Below, piece by piece: positions 1 to 7,821 of a DNA stretch of 33,068 nucleotides. Each line of letters starts with the position of its first letter. Position 1 is the first letter of the stretch. The translations under genes and the position numbers were made by a program. The stretch is taken from contig JAMFRW010000246.1 in the NCBI GenBank assembly GCA_026224975.1, positions 1 through 33,068 of the forward strand, written 5' to 3'. The notes below the pieces were generated by a model. That model was not told where the DNA came from, searched no databases, and saw only the letters and a list, made by a program, of their open reading frames with translations. Source of the DNA: Rhodoferax sp. (GTDB lineage Bacteria; Pseudomonadota; Gammaproteobacteria; Burkholderiales; Burkholderiaceae_C).

Positions 1-609
1 CAGGGCAGCCCGGTGGCGCGCGAGGTCGACTTCACGTCGTCGTGCGACATCTCCAAGCGCGCGCTGACGGCCAACTCGGCCAGCTATGCCAACGAGGCGC
101 TGCCGGCCGGCTCGCCGACCGCGGTGCTCATCGGCGACAAGGCGCTGACGCCGCCCACCGGCGTGCTGGCGGCCGGCGGCTTCAAGTTCGACGACGCGTC
201 AGGCAAGGCGATCGCGGCGTTCAAGAAGGACGTGGCCGAGACGCTCAAGGTCGCCGGCTACCCGGCCAAGGCCAAGCCGATCGCGGCGTTCGGCGGGCAG
301 TGGTGGTCGGTGGTCGGCCTGCTGTGGATCCTGGTGATCTACGTGACGATGGTCTACGGCCCGATCGCCGCGATGCTGGTGGAGCTGTTCCCGACCCGCA
401 TCCGCTACACCTCGATGAGCCTGCCGTACCACATCGGCAACGGCTGGTTCGGCGGCCTGCTACCGGCCACCGCGCTGGCAATCGTGGCCCAGACCGGTAA
501 CATGTATAACGGCCTGTGGTATCCGATCATCATCGCCAGCATCACCTTCGTGATAGGCATGATCTTCGTGAAAGAGACGAAGGACGTGGACATTTACAAG
601 GACGACTGA
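1..609 (+). CDS. MFS transporter, metabolite:H+ symporter type (3' part only)
   Basis: The reading frame is open from the first base, so the gene starts upstream of the window; about 202 C-terminal residues are present. After roughly 95 soluble, Ala/Lys-rich residues come three hydrophobic helices. The first starts near WSVVGLLWILVIY, the second near SLPYHIGNGWFGG and the third near LWYPIIIASITFV. These fit the last helices of a major facilitator permease. The motif VELFPTRIRYTSMSLPYHIG is typical of the metabolite:H+ symporter branch (ProP/ShiA/KgtP-like), which moves organic acids or osmolytes across the inner membrane. The soluble stretch before the last helices, with a lone Cys (CDISKRALT), is larger than in ordinary members and looks like an inserted loop domain. 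The substrate cannot be read from this fragment. A strong terminator follows the stop. Confidence 0.85.
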   Translation, partial: QGSPVAREVDFTSSCDISKRALTANSASYANEALPAGSPTAVLIGDKALTPPTGVLAAGGFKFDDASGKAIAAFKKDVAETLKVAGYPAKAKPIAAFGGQWWSVVGLLWILVIYVTMVYGPIAAMLVELFPTRIRYTSMSLPYHIGNGWFGGLLPATALAIVAQTGNMYNGLWYPIIIASITFVIGMIFVKETKDVDIYKDD

Positions 610-645
610 GTCTTCGACTGAACGCAGCGCCCTCTTCGGGTGCTT

Positions 646-679
646 GAGCCGGCCGGTCTTGCACCGTGCCGGCTCTTTT
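646..679 (+). terminator. Rho-independent terminator after the MFS gene
   Basis: A perfect 8-bp stem, GAGCCGGC at 646-653 pairing with GCCGGCTC at 668-675, is followed at once by TTTT at 676-679. It lies 37 bases after the MFS stop codon and separates it from the next gene. Confidence 0.8.
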
Positions 680-753
680 CGTTTGTGGCATGCATGTGTC
701 TATTCGTGACAAATGAACGCCCCGTTACCGACCGCGATGCCGGGGTTTAGCCC

Positions 754-769
754 TGGCACCTAATATGCA
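754..769 (+). promoter_or_regulatory. Candidate sigma-54 (-24/-12) promoter for the VirK-family gene
   Basis: TGGCACCTAATATGCA has the GG and GC dinucleotides exactly 10 bases apart, as sigma-54 requires, and matches TGGCACGNNNNTTGCW except at two positions (G to C, and T to A before TGC). It ends 36 bases before the ATG at 806. The same stretch contains TAATAT, which could instead be a sigma-70 -10 box, but no good -35 box lies 16-18 bases upstream. The sigma-54 reading is favoured only moderately. Confidence 0.4.
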
Positions 770-805
770 CTTCGTAAAGAAATCCCGGATGCGGAAACGC
801 TGTCG

Positions 806-1813
806 ATGAAGTCACTTTGGAGTCACCTGCAAGACCTTTTCGAGCGCGAGCGCAAGGCGCACGGGCCGTGGAGCGCCGTCGTGAGCCTCAGCGCTGCGGT
901 GCGCGCGGTGGTGTTTCACAAGCGCCACAGGGAATTGCTGCGGCTGGAGATCTTCGAGAAATACATCGTCGGTGCGGGTGATGGAGACGTGCTCTTTCAT
1001 GTGAGCCACCGGCATTACCTCTCCACGACCTTTAATCAGCGCGAGCGCATCGAGGCGGCGCTGGCCCACTACCGCTACGAAGGCGATCGTTACGACGAGG
1101 GCTACAAGGAGGCGGTCTACCGTAACGGCGGCATCGTGCTGTGGTCGCGTGCTGCGGGCGGCGTCGCCTACACACTCAAGCTGCGCGCCACCACCGATCT
1201 GCGGCACGAAGGCGGCATCAGCGTGGTGCTGTGTGCCGACGACGTGGTGCTGAACGAAATGTCTTACGCCTGGGTGCACGCCGGTTTGTTGGGGTTGGGC
1301 AAGGGAACGGTGCCATTCATCACCCGCAATCAGGGGGTGCACCGCTCGGCGCCGGAGCTGGCGCTGTTTCGTGAAGCCTTCCCACAGAACTCGCCCTCAT
1401 ACTTTTGCCTCGCCGCCCTGCACGGCGTGGCGCTGGCCAATCGCGCCACGCGCTTCGCGGCCATTCGGCACGACTGCCAGGTGGCGTTCGAAGAGCGCTA
1501 TGTCAACAGCTTCCGCAATTCCTACTGCGAGTTCTGGCGCTCCTTCGGTGCCATCGAGCGCAGCCGCATCGCCCACGAGATGCCGGTGCCGCTGGCCGCG
1601 CCGCCCCTCTCCGAGGTCAAGGCCAAACACCGCAAGCGCGCGCTGCTGAGGCGCACCCACTGGACCGAGATTTCGCAGGCGGCCCAGCAGGCCGTGGGTC
1701 CGCATGTGCAGGTGACGGAATCGCAGACCGCGCCGGTTGGAAATCGCAAGACCGAGGCGCTGGTTGCCATGCAGATTCAGGCGACGGCGCTGCTGGTTGC
1801 GACGCTGACTTGA
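806..1813 (+). CDS. VirK/YbjX family protein (DUF535)
   Basis: This 335-residue cytoplasmic protein has no signal peptide or membrane helix. The central part, RHEGGISVVLCADDVVLNEMSY followed about 35 residues later by GVHRSAPELALFREAF, matches my memory of the VirK/YbjX (DUF535) family. In that family a beta-rich core is followed by a segment that picks out large, often related proteins. In enterobacteria members are linked to virulence-factor export and to resistance to cationic peptides, but the biochemical activity is not established. The C-terminal 60 residues are basic and then low in complexity, so they are probably a tail. The gene stands alone between the MFS terminator and a convergent minus-strand gene that ends 24 bases away. 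The ATG at 806 is chosen because it opens the frame; I see no strong Shine-Dalgarno sequence before it. Confidence 0.7.
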   Translation: MKSLWSHLQDLFERERKAHGPWSAVVSLSAAVRAVVFHKRHRELLRLEIFEKYIVGAGDGDVLFHVSHRHYLSTTFNQRERIEAALAHYRYEGDRYDEGYKEAVYRNGGIVLWSRAAGGVAYTLKLRATTDLRHEGGISVVLCADDVVLNEMSYAWVHAGLLGLGKGTVPFITRNQGVHRSAPELALFREAFPQNSPSYFCLAALHGVALANRATRFAAIRHDCQVAFEERYVNSFRNSYCEFWRSFGAIERSRIAHEMPVPLAAPPLSEVKAKHRKRALLRRTHWTEISQAAQQAVGPHVQVTESQTAPVGNRKTEALVAMQIQATALLVATLT

Positions 1814-1837
1814 GCTGAGCCGGAAGCTGCCCGGCGC

Positions 1838-2074
1838 TCAGGTGGCAGAGGCGTCCTGCGCCATGGGCCCCGCCGCGTTGGGTTCCAACGCTTTCAATTC
1901 CACCAGACACGCGAGACACAGGCAGCCCACATACCCGGCGCGCAGCGCCGCGGCGGTGGCCGCATCGAGCGACACCGTACCGCAAGGGCAGGGCGTCGCA
2001 TCGTTCGCGCCGCAGTGAAAGCCGCCGCCGCATCGCGGGCAGGCGTCGCTTGGGGGCTGGGACCAGGCGTTCAT
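1838..2074 (-). CDS. Small cysteine-rich CWC-type protein
   Basis: This is a 78-residue protein. The start is taken as the ATG at 2074 rather than an in-frame TTG at 2098, because the residues after the ATG run straight into the conserved part. The cysteine pattern is CPRCGGGFHCG, then CPCG, then GCLCLACL near residues 11-60. That is the layout of the Cys-rich CWC family, whose name comes from a central Cys-Trp-Cys; here the Trp is replaced by Pro. Three cysteine pairs suggest a structural metal site, probably zinc. No function is known for the family. The C-terminal 20 residues are Ala-rich and not conserved-looking. It lies 30 bases after the end of matB on the same strand, so it is probably read through from it. 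Confidence 0.65.
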   Translation of the reverse strand: MNAWSQPPSDACPRCGGGFHCGANDATPCPCGTVSLDAATAAALRAGYVGCLCLACLVELKALEPNAAGPMAQDASAT

Positions 2075-2104
2075 GGCGCTGCCTGAATGAACGTGCAAAG
2101 GTTA

Positions 2105-3655
2105 TCAGCGGAACAGATGGCCGTGCGCGTCGCGCAGCAAGTTCTTCTGCACCTTGCCCATGGTGTTGCGCGGCAGCGCGTCGACGACGAACACCTGCTT
2201 GGGCACCTTGAAGTTGGCGATGGACGATTTGAGTGCGGCGACCAGCGCGGCCGGCTCGGGCGCGGCGCTGGGGCGTGCCACGACGACCGCGATCACCGCC
2301 TCGCCGAAGTCCGGATGCGGCACGCCGATCACGGCGCTTTCGGCCACGCCGGGCATCTCGTTCAGATAGCCCTCGACTTCCGCCGGGTAGACGTTGTAGC
2401 CGCCGCTGATGATCAGGTCCTTGCTGCGGCCGACGATCGTCACATAGCCCTGCTCGTCGAACCGGCCCACGTCGCCGGTCTTGAACCAGCCATCGGCGGC
2501 GAACTCTTCTCGCGTCTTCTCGGGCATGCGCCAGTAACCCGCGAAAACGTTCGGGCCGGTCACTTCGATGCCGCCGATTTCACCGCTGACGCAAGGCTGG
2601 CCGCTGTCGCCGATCACGCGCACGCCGACGCCCGGCAAGGGCAGGCCGACGGTGCCGCCGCGCCGCTCGCCGAGTACGGCGTCACACGGGTTGGAGCACA
2701 GCATGATGGTTTCGCTCATGCCGTAACGTTCCAGGATGGTGTGGCCGCTGCGCGCGCGGAAGGCCTCGAAGGTGTCGATCAGCAAGGGCGCCGAGCCCGA
2801 GATGAAGAGCCGCATGTTGCGGCAGGCCTGCGCCGTGAAGCCGGGCTCGGCGAGCAGCCGCACATAAAGCGTCGGCACGCCCATGAACACGGTCGCTTCG
2901 GGAAGACGCTCGGCAACGGCGCGCGGGTCGAAGCGGTTGAACCAGATCATCTTGCTGCCGTTGAGCAGCGCGCCGTGCGAGGCGACGAAGAGCCCGTGCA
3001 CATGGAAGATCGGCAGCGCGTGGATCAGCACGTCGCCGCCCTCAGCTTCACCGCGCCAGCCCCAAAAGTCCTTCAGCGTGAGTGCGTTGGAGAGCCAATT
3101 GCCATGGCTCAGCATCGCGCCCTTGCTGCGCCCGGTCGTGCCGCTGGTGTAGAGAATGGCGGCGAGGTCGTCGGCGTGCTTCACGGCGGGTTCGTGCTCT
3201 TCGCTGTGTGGCGCGGCGCGGTCCAAAAGCGTGCCAGTGCGGTCGTCGTTCAGCGTGAAGACATGCGTGGTGCCGGCGGTGAAGGCGAGCCGGCTGGCCC
3301 AGCCGAAGTTCTTGCCCGAACACACCAGCACGCTCGGCTCGGCGTTGCCGATGAAGTAGGCGACCTCGCCGGCCTGGTAGGCGTTGTTGAGCGGCAGGTA
3401 GACGAAGCCGGCGCGCAGCACCGCCAGGTAGAGCATCAGCGCTTCGACCGACTTCTCGGTCTGCACCGCGATGCGCGCGCCTTCGGGCAAGTCCAGCGAT
3501 GCCAGCAGGTTGGCGATGCGCGCCGTGGCACGGTCGAGATCGCGCCACGAATAGTGCAGCGGCGTGCCATCGGCGGTTTCGATCGCGGTGCGGTCCAGGT
3601 CCGTCGGGAAGGCCGCGCGCAAGGCGGCGAAGAGGTTTTGCTGCGGCGTTGTCAT
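2105..3655 (-). CDS. matB: Malonyl-CoA synthetase (malonate-CoA ligase)
   Basis: A 516-residue member of the acyl-adenylate-forming (ANL) superfamily. It activates malonate with ATP and CoA to malonyl-CoA, AMP and pyrophosphate in the cytoplasm. The P-loop-like signature LYTSGTTGRSKGA lies at residues 168-180. The adenine-binding segment is ERYGMSE, the hinge is GRSKDLIISGGYNVYPAEVE, and the catalytic lysine sits in PRNTMGKVQKNLLR near the C terminus. Length and sequence (for example HALPIFHVHGLFVA and MPEKTREEF) fit MatB better than long- or medium-chain acyl-CoA ligases. No malonyl-CoA decarboxylase gene lies beside it, so the product may feed fatty-acid or polyketide-type synthesis or a decarboxylase elsewhere. 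It is divergent from the sigma-54 activator with only 50 bases between start codons, a layout that often means the regulator controls the neighbour. Confidence 0.87.
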   Translation of the reverse strand: MTTPQQNLFAALRAAFPTDLDRTAIETADGTPLHYSWRDLDRATARIANLLASLDLPEGARIAVQTEKSVEALMLYLAVLRAGFVYLPLNNAYQAGEVAYFIGNAEPSVLVCSGKNFGWASRLAFTAGTTHVFTLNDDRTGTLLDRAAPHSEEHEPAVKHADDLAAILYTSGTTGRSKGAMLSHGNWLSNALTLKDFWGWRGEAEGGDVLIHALPIFHVHGLFVASHGALLNGSKMIWFNRFDPRAVAERLPEATVFMGVPTLYVRLLAEPGFTAQACRNMRLFISGSAPLLIDTFEAFRARSGHTILERYGMSETIMLCSNPCDAVLGERRGGTVGLPLPGVGVRVIGDSGQPCVSGEIGGIEVTGPNVFAGYWRMPEKTREEFAADGWFKTGDVGRFDEQGYVTIVGRSKDLIISGGYNVYPAEVEGYLNEMPGVAESAVIGVPHPDFGEAVIAVVVARPSAAPEPAALVAALKSSIANFKVPKQVFVVDALPRNTMGKVQKNLLRDAHGHLFR

Positions 3656-3705
3656 GGGCAGATTATTGCCAGCGGCTACAGTCTCTGGCCATCACGCGAA
3701 CCCGA

Positions 3706-5253
<1,548 letters not shown>

Positions 5254-5273
5254 GGTGGGGCTTGTTTTTCTCT

Positions 5274-5378
5274 CTGGTCGGGTAAAGCTCGCCGCCAGTC
5301 AGGTCGAGCTTGATCCCGTTCGGGCTGAGTTCCCCTCCGTTCGGGCCGAGCTTCACTCCGTTCGGGCTGAGCCTGTCG
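5274..5378. repeat. 21-bp tandem array, five decaying copies
   Basis: Units start at 5274, 5295, 5316, 5337 and 5358, an exact 21-base period. The last three carry CCGTTCGGGCTGAG or CCGTTCGGGCCGAG; the first two match this core at 9 and 10 of 14 positions. Because 21 is a multiple of 3, the minus strand reads as a seven-residue repeat (LSPNGVK, LGPNGGE, LSPNGIK and so on). I take this as a by-product of the repeat, not a gene. The array lies between the sigma-54 activator and the TonB-dependent receptor. Confidence 0.75.
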
Positions 5379-5430
5379 AAGCCTGGTGTGGTACTCGCTG
5401 CAGGCACTTCGACAAGCTCAGTGCGAGCGG
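5358..5430. repeat. REP-like long inverted repeat (TTCGACAAGCTCAG family)
   Basis: Two 24-base arms, 5358-5381 and 5407-5430, are complementary at 20 of 24 positions around a 25-base loop. The inner arms are CTGAGCCTGTCGAAG and CTTCGACAAGCTCAG. From memory, sequences of this kind are scattered in intergenic DNA of many Burkholderiales. The last 13 bases (CAGTGCGAGCGGT, 5419-5431) recur as CAGTGCGAACGGT at 5442-5454, where the next gene seems to start. The hairpin may affect leader RNA stability or transcription into the receptor gene. Confidence 0.75.
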
Positions 5431-5443
5431 TAGTGGGAGGTCA

Positions 5444-7768
5444 GTGCGAACGGTGGTTTGCGCGGCTGCGAAGCGCTTCGCGGCGCATGTCGCAACGCAT
5501 GTGTCCGCGCTAGCGGCGGCGCTGGCATGCGTTGCCCTGCTCTCAGTGCCAGCCGCAGCGCAAACACCAGGCGCGCCCCCAGCCCCGGCCCCAGCAGCCT
5601 CATCACCCACCCCCGCCCAACTCCAACGCGTCGAAGTCACCGGCGGCCGCGCCAGCGACATCGAGCAGCGGCGCGAATCGACCGCGGCCAAGATCATCAT
5701 CGGCCGCGATGAGATCGATCGTTTCGGCGACAGCACCGTCGGCGATCTGCTCAAGCGCCTGCCGGGCGTGACGATCCAGGGCCGGCCCGGTCGCGGCGGC
5801 AACATCCGCATGCGGGGCCTGGGCAGTGGCTACACGCAGATCCTGCTCGACGGGCAACGTGTGCCGCCCGGCTTTTCGATCGACTCGCTGGCGCCGGAGC
5901 AGATCGAGCGCATCGAGATCCTGCGCGCGCCCACGGCGGAAACCGGCGCGCGCGCCATTGCCGGCACCATCAACATCATCACGCGCGAGGGTTACACCAA
6001 GCACATCAACGACCTGCGCCTGACGGCCGGGCTCGAGAACGGCCGGCTGCAACCGGCGCTCTCGTGGACGCGCAACGACACCGTCGGCCCGTTCATCTAC
6101 AACTACTCGCTCTCGGCCTCCGAGCAGGACCGCGAGAGCGGCAGCACCAGCATCACCGAAGACCGCGACCTGCTCACCGACGCGCTCAAACTCGCTCAGA
6201 ACGACACCGGCGCCGTGCGCGAAAAGCGCCAGAGCCTGCACGCCAGCGGCCGGCTGCAGTGGCGCGGCGAGCCGGGCGAATCGGCGACGCTGATCCCGGT
6301 GCTCATCTACAGCAGCGGTACCTCGCAGCGCAGTGGGCACCTCGTACAGACCAAGGGCGCGGACCCGGTGCCCTATGACCTGGCCCACACCGATGGCGAC
6401 AGCAGCTTCACACTCGCTCGGCTGAACGCGCAGTGGAACCATCGCCTCGCTGACCTCGGCCGCATGGAGTGGAAAGCCGGCCTCGCGCAATCGCGCAGCG
6501 CGACGAACAGCTTGCGGATGGAGACCGGCAGCGGCGATCCGCGCACGCTGTCGGACGACGCGACCATCCGTGACCGCAACCTGTCGCTCGCGACCAAGTT
6601 CACCACGCTGATCGGCGGCGAGCACAGCCTGGTCGCCGGTGGTGAAGTCGAAAGCAACCGCCGCAACGAGCAGCGCATCACCCAGCAGAACGGCGCGCCA
6701 CTGCTGGCCGATTTCGGCGACGACGTGAAGGCCTCGGCCAACCGCTTCGCCGCCTACGCGCAAGACGAATGGGAACTCACGCCCCACTGGGCGGCGCACG
6801 CCGGCCTGCGCTGGGAAGGCATCCAGACGCGTGGCAGCGGCGGTGGTGACACGGCCGATGCCAACCCCACCAACCGCAGCAGCGTCTGGACGCCGCTGCT
6901 GCACGCAGTCTGGAAGCCCGACCCCAAAGGCCGCGACCAGGTGCGCTTCAGCCTCACGCGCAGCTACCGTTCGCCGACGCTGCAAAACCTGATCGCCCGG
7001 CCCAGCATCAACAACCGCTACCCGCTGCCCGACCCCGGTACCACCGACCCGCGCAACCCCGGCAACACCTTCACCCAGGCCGATCGCGCCGGCAACCCCA
7101 ACCTCAAGCCCGAACTCGCGACCGGCCTCGACATCGCGATCGAGCGCTACCTGCCAGGCAGCGGGCTGCTGAGTGCCAACGTGTTCTACCGCAGCATCAG
7201 CAACTACATGCGCAGCGTCACCTCGCTGGAGGCGGTGTCGTGGTCGGCCCAGCAGCGTTATGTGTCGCGCCCGCAGAACGTGGGTGATGCCACCACGGCG
7301 GGGCTGGAACTCGAAGCTAAGTTCCGGCTCAGCGATGTGTTCGACGGCGCGCCGGGCGTGGATGTGCGGGCCAATGCCAGCGTGTTCCGTTCCCGCGTGA
7401 AGAGTGTGCCCGGCCCGAACAACCGGCTCGACCAGCAGCCCGACGGCACGGCCAATCTGGGCGCCGACTACCGCCTGCCGAACACGCCGCTCACGATCGG
7501 CGGCAACCTCAACTGGACGCCCGGCTACGACACGCGCATCAGCGATGTGCAAACCGCGCTGCAAGGCCGCAAGCTGATCGTCGATGCTTATGCGCTCTGG
7601 GTCTTCGACCCCAGCCTGCAACTGCGCATCACCGCCAGCAACCTCGCGCCGGGTGATTACCGCACCGGCACCTCGGCGATCGAAACCGATGCAGGCTTGC
7701 GCGAAACCGCCGCCACCACCGCGCCGACCTACCTCAACCTGCAGATCCGGCTGGAGATGAAGCTCTGA
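5444..7768 (+). CDS. TonB-dependent outer-membrane receptor
   Basis: About 774 residues if started at GTG 5444. A signal peptide (basic n-region with KR at 10-11, hydrophobic core ALAAALACVALLSV, cut after AAAQ near 40) is followed by a Pro/Ala linker. A possible TonB box, QRVEVTG, is at 61-67. The plug domain covers about 80-185, with VGDLLKRLPGVTIQ, IRMRGLGSGYTQILLDGQ and IERIEILRAP. The rest is a 22-strand-type barrel ending in LNLQIRLEMKL. It would take up a scarce ligand through the outer membrane using TonB energy; the ligand cannot be told from sequence. The start is uncertain: there is no in-frame ATG near the signal peptide. GTG 5444 (GGGAGG three bases upstream) and GTG 5453 are both possible, and both fall in repeat-derived sequence. 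The next gene starts 53 bases after the stop. Confidence 0.85.
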   Translation: MRTVVCAAAKRFAAHVATHVSALAAALACVALLSVPAAAQTPGAPPAPAPAASSPTPAQLQRVEVTGGRASDIEQRRESTAAKIIIGRDEIDRFGDSTVGDLLKRLPGVTIQGRPGRGGNIRMRGLGSGYTQILLDGQRVPPGFSIDSLAPEQIERIEILRAPTAETGARAIAGTINIITREGYTKHINDLRLTAGLENGRLQPALSWTRNDTVGPFIYNYSLSASEQDRESGSTSITEDRDLLTDALKLAQNDTGAVREKRQSLHASGRLQWRGEPGESATLIPVLIYSSGTSQRSGHLVQTKGADPVPYDLAHTDGDSSFTLARLNAQWNHRLADLGRMEWKAGLAQSRSATNSLRMETGSGDPRTLSDDATIRDRNLSLATKFTTLIGGEHSLVAGGEVESNRRNEQRITQQNGAPLLADFGDDVKASANRFAAYAQDEWELTPHWAAHAGLRWEGIQTRGSGGGDTADANPTNRSSVWTPLLHAVWKPDPKGRDQVRFSLTRSYRSPTLQNLIARPSINNRYPLPDPGTTDPRNPGNTFTQADRAGNPNLKPELATGLDIAIERYLPGSGLLSANVFYRSISNYMRSVTSLEAVSWSAQQRYVSRPQNVGDATTAGLELEAKFRLSDVFDGAPGVDVRANASVFRSRVKSVPGPNNRLDQQPDGTANLGADYRLPNTPLTIGGNLNWTPGYDTRISDVQTALQGRKLIVDAYALWVFDPSLQLRITASNLAPGDYRTGTSAIETDAGLRETAATTAPTYLNLQIRLEMKL

Positions 7769-7821
7769 GCAGCGACCCGAACGCCGAAGCCCTGCGCGAA
7801 GCGGCCCTGGCCACGCCGCCC

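Noticed and set aside
3656-3705. Sigma-54 promoter in the matB/activator divergent region
   Set aside because: The best match (TGGCAATAATCTGC on the minus strand) has only nine bases between GG and GC and lies within ten bases of the matB start codon.
5274-5430. CRISPR array
   Set aside because: The 21-base units are contiguous with no unique spacers and decay outward; they are a tandem and REP-type repeat.
5603-7621. 672-codon minus-strand frame opposite the TonB receptor
   Set aside because: Antisense shadow; no motif, while the plus strand carries a full plug and barrel.
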